DNA of 64,000 bases from positions 1,860,001 through 1,924,000 of the forward strand of contig NC_016633.1 of assembly GCF_000236685.1 (NCBI RefSeq), given 5' to 3'. The translations under genes and the position numbers were made by a program. Positions within the stretch are counted from its first letter, which is position 1; every line of letters begins with the position of its first letter. Origin of the DNA: Sphaerochaeta pleomorpha str. Grapes. GTDB lineage: Bacteria > Spirochaetota > Spirochaetia > Sphaerochaetales > Sphaerochaetaceae. Below, in pieces: positions 18,147 through 26,561 of the stretch. Below the pieces are notes generated by a model that had not been told where the DNA came from, ran no database searches, and saw nothing but the letters and a program-made list of their open reading frames with translations.

Positions 18147-19028
18147 CTACTCAACCACGACGTTCGCAAGCTTCTCGTAATATTTGACCATCGAACAATG
18201 GTCCTCACCCTGCAATCCGTCACTCTTCAAAGCCTGCATGATTTCCATTGCCTGGCTTGTCAAAGGAAGGGGTGCGCTTACCGCATGACCGGCATTGAGC
18301 GCATTATTCAAGTCTTTGATGTGCAGTTCGACACGGAAGCCCGGTTTGAAATTCCTATCCAGGATCATGGGGACCTTTGCATTCATGACCGTTGATCCGG
18401 CAAGGCCTCCGCGGATGGCTTCAAAGACGAGCTGGGGGTCGACCCCTGCTTTCTTTGCCAAGGTCATCGCTTCGCTGACCGCTGCGATATTAAGGGCAAC
18501 GATTATCTGGTTGGAGAGTTTTGCAACGTTTCCAGCCCCAAGCTCCCCGACATATACGACTGACCCTCCCATTACCTCAAGCAAGGGCTTATACAGGTCA
18601 AACAATGCTTTCTTGCCACCACACATGATAGAGATGGTCCCGTCGATGGCCTTAGGCTCTCCGCCACTTACAGGGGCGTCGATCATCTCGATTCCCTTTT
18701 TGGCAAGCTCAGCACCGATAGCCCTGCTTTCCACTGGGTCGATTGAACTCATATCGATAAGGACGGTTCCTTCTTTGGCTCCATCCAATATGCCATCTTT
18801 ACCTAATGCAATCGCACGTACATGGGGAGAATTGGGAACCATGGTTATGATCAAACTACAAGATTGGGCAACAGCTGCTCCGTTGGGGGCTGACTCAGCA
18901 CCCAAGGCAATCAATTCTGCTACTGCATTCTGATTAAAATCGCACACGACCAAGCTGTGGCCTGCTTTGAGCAGGTTCTTGGCCATTGGCTTTCCCATAA
19001 TTCCCAATCCGATAAATCCGACTTTCAT
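18147..19028 (-). CDS. garR: Tartronate semialdehyde reductase (2-hydroxy-3-oxopropionate reductase)
   Basis: 293 residues of the beta-hydroxyacid dehydrogenase family: NAD(P) motif GLGIMGKPMAKNL at about 7-19, substrate motif DAPVSGGEPKAIDGTIS near 120 and catalytic Lys in GAGNVAKLSNQ near 170. Reduces tartronate semialdehyde to D-glycerate. ATG 19028 is chosen because AGGAG sits 6 bases upstream and the Rossmann fold starts immediately. It is first of a seven-gene operon; no glycerate kinase gene is in the window, so that step lies elsewhere. Confidence 0.92.
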   Translation of the reverse strand: MKVGFIGLGIMGKPMAKNLLKAGHSLVVCDFNQNAVAELIALGAESAPNGAAVAQSCSLIITMVPNSPHVRAIALGKDGILDGAKEGTVLIDMSSIDPVESRAIGAELAKKGIEMIDAPVSGGEPKAIDGTISIMCGGKKALFDLYKPLLEVMGGSVVYVGELGAGNVAKLSNQIIVALNIAAVSEAMTLAKKAGVDPQLVFEAIRGGLAGSTVMNAKVPMILDRNFKPGFRVELHIKDLNNALNAGHAVSAPLPLTSQAMEIMQALKSDGLQGEDHCSMVKYYEKLANVVVE

Positions 19029-19613
19029 ATGATTCTCCTTACCTTTCAGGGCTCGTCTCCGGTACAGGAGAAAACCCAACTGAGAGGGGCGCTGTTCACC
19101 TATACTTAAAACAGCAAACCCATCCTGATGTTTAGGGTATGGTAAACCCGAGAATTTGTGTTGTCAACTTATATTTGATAAAATTCAAATATCAATTGAT
19201 TTTTCCAAATTTTATTTAATATTTATCAACTTTCTACCAAATAAATATTTTTGTGTTTGAAGTATACCTAGGTTTAAAGTCTGTTTTACTACTCCAAATT
19301 TTATTTATTTGTTTTTAATACAAATAATTATATTAACCCTCTCTGTTTAATAGACACTCTTGAAAGAATGTATAAAAGCAATAATCCAGAGAAGTTATCG
19401 CTTTTTGATATGCCTTTAGCAGGCAGAAACCTTACTAAAGGCGATACTATTTGTTTTTTCTCTTGATCCGAATTCAATAAAAACAAATTATATTTGATTT
19501 AATGATACTTTAATTTGATTTCTCATGAATTTCTTGCTAGTATACAAAGCACAGATAGGGAATTGGGGAAAGTCTCTGAAACGTAAGCCAAAGCCCACCC
19601 AAAGGAAAAACGT
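19029..19613. other. Divergent promoter region between garR and the IclR regulator
   Basis: 585 bases, markedly AT-rich, without a credible gene. It must hold promoters for both directions. It contains the palindrome at 19171-19192 and several ATTTGAT/TTTATTTAAT-like repeats (for example near 19490-19530 before the regulator), suggesting more than one operator. Confidence 0.6.
19171..19192. promoter_or_regulatory. Candidate IclR operator upstream of garR
   Basis: Perfect 8-base inverted repeat ATATTTGA-N6-TCAAATAT. IclR-type operators are short AT-rich palindromes in the divergent region, and this is the best one here. The same half-site TATTTGA recurs near 19493. Binding is inferred. Confidence 0.5.
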
Positions 19614-20399
19614 ATGGATTCAGATTCCGACCGCTACAATATAAAAACAGTTGAACGGGCCTTCCAGATTCTTGATTATGCAAGTGAGCAATCTTGCCCT
19701 GTTTCAATTCAGGACATCGGCGCTGCCCTCGATATTAACACAAACATGACCTTCAGGCTCCTTGCCTCCTTGGTCAATTCCGGGTACATGGTCAAGGATG
19801 CCTCCACAGGCTTATACTCAGTCTCACTTAAATCGCTGAGGTTGTCCCGTAATGCCCTGCACTCGGTGGAAATCAGAAAAGTGTGTATGCCCTACCTTGA
19901 GCTTCTGTGGAATGTATTCCCGAAGGCAAACCTCAACATGGCTGTCTATTACCAAGGAGATGTCCTGGTAATCGATCGCATTGACAGCCAGTCCTTGCCC
20001 AGGACATATTTCACCCCGGGAAGGACTCTTCCCTTCCATTGCACAGGATTGGGAAAGATCCTTACCTGCACCTTGCCAGAAGCGGAAATCGACCAGCTTA
20101 TCAAGGACCGTGGCCTGAAACAGTATACGCTCAGTACCATCACAACTGTAGAGGGAATCAAGGAAGAGTTGAAAAAAGTTCGGTTGGAACAGGTAGGAAG
20201 AGACCGGAACGAATTTATCAGCGGAGACAACTGCAGTGCCGTCCCTGTGTACGGGAAAGGTGGCCAGATTATTGCCGGTATCAGCATTTCCGCCCTTGAA
20301 CCCTATATGAAAGAAGAAGAGGTCGAAGCCTCAATTCCCAAACTGAGGGAAACGGCCATGAAGATTTCCTATACCATGGGATTCAACGAAGGGATCTAA
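19614..20399 (+). CDS. IclR-family regulator of the aldarate operon
   Basis: 261 residues: N-terminal winged helix-turn-helix (about 8-70, VERAFQILDYASE and NMTFRLLASLVNSGY) and C-terminal IclR effector domain (about 80-255, with HCTGLGKIL and DNCSAVPVYGKGGQIIAGIS). Encoded divergently from the garR-gudD-tctCBA-garD operon, so it is probably its repressor or activator, with an aldarate or its breakdown product as effector. Ribosome site is weak (AAAGGAAAAACGT before ATG). Confidence 0.9.
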   Translation: MDSDSDRYNIKTVERAFQILDYASEQSCPVSIQDIGAALDINTNMTFRLLASLVNSGYMVKDASTGLYSVSLKSLRLSRNALHSVEIRKVCMPYLELLWNVFPKANLNMAVYYQGDVLVIDRIDSQSLPRTYFTPGRTLPFHCTGLGKILTCTLPEAEIDQLIKDRGLKQYTLSTITTVEGIKEELKKVRLEQVGRDRNEFISGDNCSAVPVYGKGGQIIAGISISALEPYMKEEEVEASIPKLRETAMKISYTMGFNEGI

Positions 20400-20532
20400 G
20401 AAGAGAAAGAAACCTGGTCTATGACAAAGGGCCAAGGAAAGAAGGCAAATGCCTTGCTTTTCATCGCTTCTGCACAGGCTATCGAAAAGAACATACCCCG
20501 CAAAGGGGAAAAGCCACTGGTAAAAAGATTGG

Positions 20533-20606
20533 ATATACCCTGGAGGGGATATTGCATATTTCTACCCTCTAGGGTATATTCTAAATATATACCTTGGAGG
20601 GGATAT
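20533..20606. promoter_or_regulatory. Three-site HipB-type operator array overlapping the hipB ribosome site
   Basis: Two near-identical 20-mers, ATATACCCTGGAGGGGATAT (20533-20552) and ATATACCTTGGAGGGGATAT (20587-20606), flank a palindrome TACCCT-CT-AGGGTA (20563-20576). A weaker relative (ATACCCCGCAAAGGGG) lies at about 20493. The last 20-mer contains the GGAGGGG ribosome site and reaches the ATG of hipB, so bound repressor would also mask translation signals in the DNA template region. HipB operators in E. coli have the form TATCC-N8-GGATA, similar in shape. Confidence 0.65.
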
Positions 20607-20850
20607 GAACTATACCATACACCTCGTGCAACAGCTGGGCCCAGTCTTGAAAGGAATTCGAAAAAAGTCGGGGATGACACAAAAACAAGTAGCCGAAAAA
20701 GTAGGCCTGCTTCCCAAAACAATCTCGGCCCTGGAATCTGGTTCCCCAAGAAGCACCCTCGACAGCTTATTCACGTTGTTGAGCGCCTATGGCTATACCA
20801 TTGAACTCGCTCAAAAAGTTGAAGATTCACCTTCAGCCTTTGACTGGTAA
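20605..20850 (+). CDS. hipB: HipB-type antitoxin, XRE-family DNA-binding protein
   Basis: 81 residues, nearly all a single XRE helix-turn-helix domain (about 10-70: GMTQKQVAEKVGLLPKTISALE). HipB neutralises the HipA kinase and represses the hipBA promoter. GGAGGGG is right before the ATG. The next gene starts 6 bases after the stop. Confidence 0.88.
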   Translation: MNYTIHLVQQLGPVLKGIRKKSGMTQKQVAEKVGLLPKTISALESGSPRSTLDSLFTLLSAYGYTIELAQKVEDSPSAFDW

Positions 20851-20856
20851 CGCGGT

Positions 20857-22167
20857 ATGCATAAAAACCTCTTTGTCTACATGAACGGCTTATTTGTAGG
20901 AACCTGGGAGCAGACTCCTTCCCTATTGCAGTCTTTCACCTATGACCAGACTTGGTTGCATAATCCTAAGGGAAGGGCAATCTCCTTGTCACTTCCCTTA
21001 TCTGAGATAACCTACAAAGGAAAGGTCGTTGCTTCTTTTTTTGAAAATCTTCTTCCTGAATCCGAAGCAGTGAGGAGAAAACTCCAAAACCGATTCAAGA
21101 CATCATCCATCAGGGCCTTTGAGCTTCTCGAAGAAATCGGGAGGGATTGTGTAGGAGCCCTTCAGATTGTTCCCAAGCCGATGGACAAAACTTCTCTAAC
21201 TCAGAAAATAGAGGGAACTCTTGTCAAGGAGCATGAAATAGCTCACATACTGAGGAAAATACAAGGTCTGGAATCAAATAATTCAACTATCTCTGCAACT
21301 GATTTTCGAATCTCTGTATCTGGGGCACAAGAAAAGACAGCTTTTCTCAGATACCAAGGGCAATGGATGATACCAAAAGGAGTTACCCCTACTACCCACA
21401 TCTTCAAGTTGCCTATTGGAAAAATACAGGACTTCATCGATTTTTCTGATTCCATCGAAAACGAATGGCTGTCCAACCATATCGCGGGTTATTTCGGAAT
21501 GCCTGTCTGCAATTCGACTATCCAGAGCTTTGAAGAACAAAAAGTACTAGTAGTCGAACGCTTTGACCGGGAATGGAGTCAAGATCAAAAACAGTTGATA
21601 CGTCTCCCCCAAGAAGATCTCTGCCAGGCTCTGGGATGCTCCCCGGACCAAAAATACCAGTCAGACGGGGGGCCCGGAATTCTGGAAATTATGAAATTAT
21701 TGCAGGGTTCCAATAGGGCAGAAGAAGACAGGGATTTATTCTTCAAATCGCAGGTGTTGTCTTATCTGATGGCAGCTCCTGATGCCCATGCAAAGAATTT
21801 CAGTCTCGCTCTAGGGCGGAGAGGGTCCTTTCGCTTGACTCCTTTCTATGACATTATGTCAGCCTATCCGTTGTTCAAAAAGACATCTTCTTCCCTGGAT
21901 CCTAAAAAGCTTACCCTTGCCATGGGGGTATACGGGAAAAGTATCCATTACAGATGGGATAGCATTACCAGAAGGTACTGGCTTGAAACAGGTCTCAGGG
22001 CAGGACTTTCCTCAGATCGTGTGGAAAGAATACTTGAAGGGATAGTCAACCAGGTCCCTACGGTAATCGACATGGTCTACAAGAATCTTCCCTCCGAATT
22101 CCCAAATTATATAGCTGACTCGATATGTGAGGGAATGGAAAAAACCGCACAGAACCTAACCAAATGA
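20857..22167 (+). CDS. hipA: HipA-type serine/threonine kinase toxin
   Basis: 436 residues, the usual full HipA length. N-terminal subdomain with GRAISLSLPL and FFENLLPE, the ATP-binding loop SVSGAQEK at about 148-155, and the kinase core with APDAHAKNFSL (catalytic Asp/Asn pair) near 308-320 and DIMSAYP. E. coli HipA phosphorylates glutamyl-tRNA synthetase to stop translation and induce persistence; the target here is unknown. No own ribosome site is evident; translation is likely coupled to hipB 6 bases upstream. Confidence 0.92.
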   Translation: MHKNLFVYMNGLFVGTWEQTPSLLQSFTYDQTWLHNPKGRAISLSLPLSEITYKGKVVASFFENLLPESEAVRRKLQNRFKTSSIRAFELLEEIGRDCVGALQIVPKPMDKTSLTQKIEGTLVKEHEIAHILRKIQGLESNNSTISATDFRISVSGAQEKTAFLRYQGQWMIPKGVTPTTHIFKLPIGKIQDFIDFSDSIENEWLSNHIAGYFGMPVCNSTIQSFEEQKVLVVERFDREWSQDQKQLIRLPQEDLCQALGCSPDQKYQSDGGPGILEIMKLLQGSNRAEEDRDLFFKSQVLSYLMAAPDAHAKNFSLALGRRGSFRLTPFYDIMSAYPLFKKTSSSLDPKKLTLAMGVYGKSIHYRWDSITRRYWLETGLRAGLSSDRVERILEGIVNQVPTVIDMVYKNLPSEFPNYIADSICEGMEKTAQNLTK

Positions 22168-22312
22168 AAGATCACAGGTATAGGTTTTTTTGACCATCCT
22201 CTTTGCAGTGCAATGTCCTCGTGTTTGCACGTATCACTCTTTTATATATTGACTCTCAGCGTTCTTTTCGCGAATCTTTAGCTATCTCTCATTGAGAAAA
22301 AAGGGGTATACA

Positions 22313-23098
22313 ATGAAGAAAACCAATGGTTTTATTCTTACGGCAATAATTTTTACATTACTCGTACCAGTTTCAACCTTCGCAGCCTCTGCAGGGAATG
22401 CAACCCTTGGCGGCGTAAACGGCTATCTGGTAATCCCGAGCGCAGAACCTGTGTACAGTGGAACCGATACAACAGTGGCCACAGGCTACTCTGCAATCGT
22501 CTCGTCCGGTACGTTTGCAAATATTCCATATTTCCAGATGGGTTTCAGTGGCAACTACGAAGTAGGTATCGCAACAGACATCGCTGACACCACGGACATA
22601 CTCATAAACGCAAAATGGCGTTTTTCAAAAAGCGGAAACACTTCTATGGCATTGGGAACCGTAGCCCAGATCCTGGATGTCGGAAGCAACACCACCTTCG
22701 CAGACCAGATCTACTTTGCAACCACCTTCAACAGCACCTTTATCGACTGGCCTTCAAAGACAACCATCCTTGCAGGGTACACGTTCGACAACTCCCTGAA
22801 TTCCGACATTAATTTCGGGATGGCTTTTGAGACACCATTCTTTAAGGACACCTTCAAGGAAAAGGTCAATTTCCTCATCGACTTCGGCAATGTTTCCTAT
22901 AGCACCAAGCCAAACGGCGGCAATGCAGAGAACAGGGGAATGGTCAATGTAGGTCTCAGATTGGTTCCCGTACAGTTCCTCAAGTCAGTCTATGTGTCGG
23001 CAGACCTCAGGGCCCTGGATCTCTTCGACGACTCCGGCCGGGCTCTCAGTGCAGCGGTTGCGATTTCCTTCAGGCCTTCGAATAGCATCGTCAACTAA
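22313..23098 (+). CDS. Secreted outer-membrane-like beta-barrel protein, function unknown
   Basis: 261 residues. Signal peptide at about 1-24 ending VSTFAAS, then a Gly/Asn/aromatic-rich sequence with alternating hydrophobic strands (for example GYLVIPSAEPVYSG, NYEVGIATDIADT, LRLVPVQFLKSVYVSADLRA), as in spirochaete outer-membrane barrels. The last residue is not Phe as in many barrels. I do not recognise the family. ATG 22313 is chosen because AGGGG is 7 bases upstream and the signal peptide starts there. It has its own strong terminator. Confidence 0.65.
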   Translation: MKKTNGFILTAIIFTLLVPVSTFAASAGNATLGGVNGYLVIPSAEPVYSGTDTTVATGYSAIVSSGTFANIPYFQMGFSGNYEVGIATDIADTTDILINAKWRFSKSGNTSMALGTVAQILDVGSNTTFADQIYFATTFNSTFIDWPSKTTILAGYTFDNSLNSDINFGMAFETPFFKDTFKEKVNFLIDFGNVSYSTKPNGGNAENRGMVNVGLRLVPVQFLKSVYVSADLRALDLFDDSGRALSAAVAISFRPSNSIVN

Positions 23099-23120
23099 GA
23101 AGGTTGCTCTCTTTTAACTA

Positions 23121-23162
23121 TAAACAGAACCACCCGGATGCCAATTCGGGTGGTTCTGTTTA
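23121..23162 (+). terminator. Strong rho-independent terminator after the barrel protein
   Basis: Perfect 16-base stem TAAACAGAACCACCCG/CGGGTGGTTCTGTTTA with a 10-base loop. The stem ends in A/T on both sides so it can work in both directions. Confidence 0.85.
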
Positions 23163-23289
23163 CATTGCTCTTTCTATCTCCAGCTGTCGATTTTTCTAAC
23201 CCTAGGCAAATTTGGGAAATAACCCATCTGAAAGAGGAAGATAAAATCGACAAACAGGACCTATGTATCCACTTGTTTTGAAAACCTAA

Positions 23290-23321
23290 AAAAGGAATCC
23301 GGCACAAACCAGATTCCTTTT
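23290..23321 (-). terminator. Rho-independent terminator ending cassette A
   Basis: 10-base stem AAAAGGAATC/GATTCCTTTT with a 12-base loop; on the minus strand the stem runs into further T. It ends the transcript of the desulfidase gene at 23352. Confidence 0.75.
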
Positions 23322-23351
23322 ACTATTTGTAGGTTTTATTGGACTAACCCG

Positions 23352-24632
23352 TTATTTCTCCAGCATAATTTTCAGGATTTCCACATCGGTGGAATGCATA
23401 CCGACCTGGGCCATTTTGCCCACACTACGGATCGTGCTTTCCACATCGCGCTTCACCATGCCTTCACCATGCTTGAACACCCCTCCGTTATCCTGGATGC
23501 AATACCCATTCAAAGCTGCTTCCAGTGCAATCGAAATCTTTGCCGCGCAGGAGGGTTTCGCTCCGTCGCAAATCATTCCCCCTACCGTGCAGATGGAATT
23601 GGTGATGGTATTGGAAATCTCCTCATACCGTCCACCCAGCATATAGGCAACCCCACTGGCACTTCCCGTGGCGGCACAAACCACCCCACAGTAGGCCGAA
23701 AGGTCCCCGATATATTGTTTCTGATGGATGGCTACAAGGTTCGCGATTGCCAAGGCCTTCAGCACAGTCTCTCGTGGAGCTTTGAGTTCCTTTGCATACT
23801 CCACGATCGGCATCGTGAGGGTAATCCCCTGGTTCCCGCTTCCCGAGTTGATAATCACCGGCTTGGCACAGCCGCTCATGCGGGCATCAGAGCCTGCGGC
23901 TGCCGCCGCCCGTGCCTTGGTCCTCACATCCGAGTTTTCACCATTGGTCTTTAAAAGGGACCTTCCGACATTGGCACCCCAGGAATTCGACAATCCTTCG
24001 CGTGATATTTCTGAATTGAAGGCAATCTGTTTTCCAAGGATCTCTTCGACATCTTCCAATCGCAGGCAATCGGCAAAGGATATGATATCCTGAATATTCA
24101 AAAGACTGTAATCCAAATCCACTTCTCCGACGTTCTCTTCCAAAGCTTGTGAAAAAATGAGTTTTCCATCTTTCTCGATCCGAGTGATATGGGTATGCCT
24201 ATTCTTGATTTCCACCAGAACCTTATGGCCTTGGGCTTCCACCTCACAGACAATAATCAGATTATCATCCCCCTGTACCAAAGTGCAGGAGCAATAGAGA
24301 GGGTCCTTGAGTAACTCTTTTGTCTTTTCGATGTCCTCAGATGTAACTGCACTGAGTACTTCCAAAAGCATTTCCGGCTTTCCCCCGACAATACCGAGAA
24401 CCGTAGCGACATCGATGCCCTTGAGGCCGCCGGAATTTGGAACCGTAACACCCATTACATTCTTAATGATATTCCCGCTACAGCCAATCGTAATCTTTTC
24501 GGGAAGGCAGCCAAGGACCTCTCGGGCCTTGGCAGAACAGTAGGCTATCGCTATTGGTTCGGTACATCCAAGGGCTGGAACCAACTCATGCTTCAGTATC
24601 GCCACATACGCAGCATATTTCCTTTCATCCAT
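23352..24632 (-). CDS. UPF0597/CyuA-type desulfidase-like protein (paralogue 2, cassette A)
   Basis: 426 residues. Cysteines C23 (GCTEP), C51 (CSGN), C255 (GCAKP), C315 (YCG), C355 and C362 (CDGAKPSC) align with those of the other two paralogues, so an iron-sulfur cluster is likely intact. Known CyuA breaks L-cysteine to pyruvate, ammonia and sulfide. GGAAGG is 7 bases before ATG, and the stop of the fused DhaKL gene lies 12 bases upstream. As last gene of cassette A it probably acts late in the pathway, by an elimination reaction. The substrate is inferred only by family. Confidence 0.85.
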   Translation of the reverse strand: MDERKYAAYVAILKHELVPALGCTEPIAIAYCSAKAREVLGCLPEKITIGCSGNIIKNVMGVTVPNSGGLKGIDVATVLGIVGGKPEMLLEVLSAVTSEDIEKTKELLKDPLYCSCTLVQGDDNLIIVCEVEAQGHKVLVEIKNRHTHITRIEKDGKLIFSQALEENVGEVDLDYSLLNIQDIISFADCLRLEDVEEILGKQIAFNSEISREGLSNSWGANVGRSLLKTNGENSDVRTKARAAAAAGSDARMSGCAKPVIINSGSGNQGITLTMPIVEYAKELKAPRETVLKALAIANLVAIHQKQYIGDLSAYCGVVCAATGSASGVAYMLGGRYEEISNTITNSICTVGGMICDGAKPSCAAKISIALEAALNGYCIQDNGGVFKHGEGMVKRDVESTIRSVGKMAQVGMHSTDVEILKIMLEK

Positions 24633-24644
24633 GTTAAACCTTCC

Positions 24645-26387
24645 CTATTGTAGGGCTTTCGCAATTTCAGTGAACAACACCCCAAGCCCATAGGCCCCTG
24701 CATCAGGATAGCCGATACTCCTCGTCCCCACAGTCCCTGCACGTCCCATTCTGGCAACAATGCTCTCTGTGGCTTTGGCTCCTGCCATCGCAGCTTCAGC
24801 CCCTTTACCAAAACATTCTTTCAGGGAAAGTCCTTTGCTTGCATTCTCACTCCAACTGTCTGCACAGGGAGCAAGCGCATCGATCAAGGTTTTATCCCCG
24901 ACAACGGCTCCACGGCCAAAGGACCTCTCCCCTGTCATTTGGATGGCCTTTACACAGCCTTGCAGCAATTCAGCCATCTCAAGCGAAGTAACAAATTCCT
25001 TTCCTGCAGTATATTTGCCGGCACTGCGGAAGGCAGAACCCCAGATAGGGCCACTTGCCCCACCGCAATATTCCATAATGACAATCGAGCATTCATCAAG
25101 GAATTCGCTTATAGTGCCACTCTTTTCCAGAATGGTTTTCCACTCACGCTTGAGCTGTTTGAAACCCTTGGCAATACTCATCCCGAAATCACCGTCTCCG
25201 GCATGGGAATCCAATTCACAGAACGGAATCTCATTCTCTATTGCAACGGCTGAAAGCTTATCCACCAAATAGGTAAAATTCTCCAAGGTAAGTTTCTCAT
25301 CCTGGATACTTGCGCAGGAGGCAGGAACCTCGACGGTGAAAATAGCCTCTTTCACTTCTGACTTTGCCAGAGGTATGTAGGTAATATCCTGTTCCTTTCC
25401 ACTTAAGGTAAGAGCAGGAGTGTTTGCAGCAGCTACCAGATAGGTCTTCAGTTCATCATCGAGTTTCACCATAGTCAAAGAAGCGCCAGCCATATCGAGG
25501 CTTGTCATAAAATCACCGACAAACACCCTGACAACATTCACATTTTTTTCCTGCAGGGTATTGAGCACGGAATTATTGAAGGCATACAGCTCTTGAAGCG
25601 GGGTCGATCCGAACCCGTTCACCATGATTGCTACTTCAGCATTCCCCGCTTTTAATTCCTTGAGCAGGGGGTCGACCATTTGAGACACCAACTCATCGAT
25701 GCTCTTGACTTTCTGCCGGCAAATACCCGGCTCCCCGTGTATACCAACCCCGAATTCCATTTCATCCTCTGCCAGGGCAAAAGTCGGGGAACCCTTGGCG
25801 GGAACCGTGCAGGAAGAAAGGGCAAAACCCAGACTCTTGGTATTGGCAATCGTTTTCTCCGCAATCCTTTTTACTTCAGCAAGGGAAAGGCCGGCCTCGG
25901 CTGCAGCCCCTGCAATTTTATGCACAAATACCGTTCCTGCTACACCTCTTCTTCCCACGGTGTAGAGACTGTCTTCAACTGCGATATCATCATTGACAAT
26001 GACATATGCAACATCGATCCCATCTTCAAGAGCCAATTGCCTGGCATTCTTGAAGTTCATATTGTCACCGCTGTAGTTCTTGATAATCAAAAGAGTGCCT
26101 TTCTTGCTCTGGCTTGCTTTGATAGCTTTATAGACCTGTATCTGGGAAGGTGAAGCGAATACATCACCACAGACTGCTACATCAAGCATACCTTTTCCAA
26201 CATATCCCGCATGGGCGGGTTCATGCCCGGTACCACCACCCGAGATGAGCGAGACTTTCTCAGTATCGATTTCTTTTTTCATGATGAGTTTACTTTTGCT
26301 ATCGAATGCAAGTTCGGGATAGGCAGCAACCAATCCATTGCACATCTCATTTACCAAAGTCTCGGGACTATTGATTAATTTTTTCAT
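24645..26387 (-). CDS. Fused dihydroxyacetone-kinase-family protein (DhaK-DhaL)
   Basis: 580 residues, the length of ATP-dependent DAK kinases. N-terminal DAK1 domain (about 1-330): GGGTGHEPAH with H55, NYSGDNMNF with D108 and the covalent-substrate histidine H217 in GVGIHGEP. C-terminal DAK2 ATP-binding domain (about 365-580): DSHAGDGDFG metal aspartates, GGASGPIWG and MGRAGTVGTRSIG. The domains phosphorylate short ketoses (dihydroxyacetone, erythrulose) after hemiaminal binding to the His. No glycerol or erythritol genes are near; it sits with an importer, an ATC-hydrolase-like protein and a desulfidase, so the substrate is open. AGGAGG is 5 bases before ATG. Confidence 0.9.
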   Translation of the reverse strand: MKKLINSPETLVNEMCNGLVAAYPELAFDSKSKLIMKKEIDTEKVSLISGGGTGHEPAHAGYVGKGMLDVAVCGDVFASPSQIQVYKAIKASQSKKGTLLIIKNYSGDNMNFKNARQLALEDGIDVAYVIVNDDIAVEDSLYTVGRRGVAGTVFVHKIAGAAAEAGLSLAEVKRIAEKTIANTKSLGFALSSCTVPAKGSPTFALAEDEMEFGVGIHGEPGICRQKVKSIDELVSQMVDPLLKELKAGNAEVAIMVNGFGSTPLQELYAFNNSVLNTLQEKNVNVVRVFVGDFMTSLDMAGASLTMVKLDDELKTYLVAAANTPALTLSGKEQDITYIPLAKSEVKEAIFTVEVPASCASIQDEKLTLENFTYLVDKLSAVAIENEIPFCELDSHAGDGDFGMSIAKGFKQLKREWKTILEKSGTISEFLDECSIVIMEYCGGASGPIWGSAFRSAGKYTAGKEFVTSLEMAELLQGCVKAIQMTGERSFGRGAVVGDKTLIDALAPCADSWSENASKGLSLKECFGKGAEAAMAGAKATESIVARMGRAGTVGTRSIGYPDAGAYGLGVLFTEIAKALQ

Positions 26388-26479
26388 ACTATCCTCCTGT
26401 GATTCCTCTGCAAAACATGAACGGACCTATCGTCTTTTCGTGCGATACATCACATCAAACCATGATTCAGGCGAAAAAA

Positions 26480-26502
26480 AGCCCTCCCTCACAAAGAGGG
26501 CT
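26480..26502 (-). terminator. Internal terminator/attenuator before dhaKL
   Basis: Stem AGCCCTC/GAGGGCT with a 9-base loop followed on the minus strand by seven T. It lies between the ATC-hydrolase-like gene and dhaKL, so cassette A may be two transcription units or one with read-through control. Confidence 0.7.
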
Positions 26503-26523
26503 CATCTCCGGATCAAAATCAGC

Positions 26524-26549
26524 AAGGGGGAGCTGACTGCTTCCCCCTT
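26524..26549 (-). terminator. Second stem-loop just after the ATC-hydrolase-like gene
   Basis: AAGGGGGA-GC pairs with GC-(T)-TCCCCCTT around a 5-base loop, one bulged T. It precedes the T-run terminator at 26480-26502 and may be a 3'-stabilising hairpin. Confidence 0.5.
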
Positions 26550-26561
26550 ATACAATTACAA

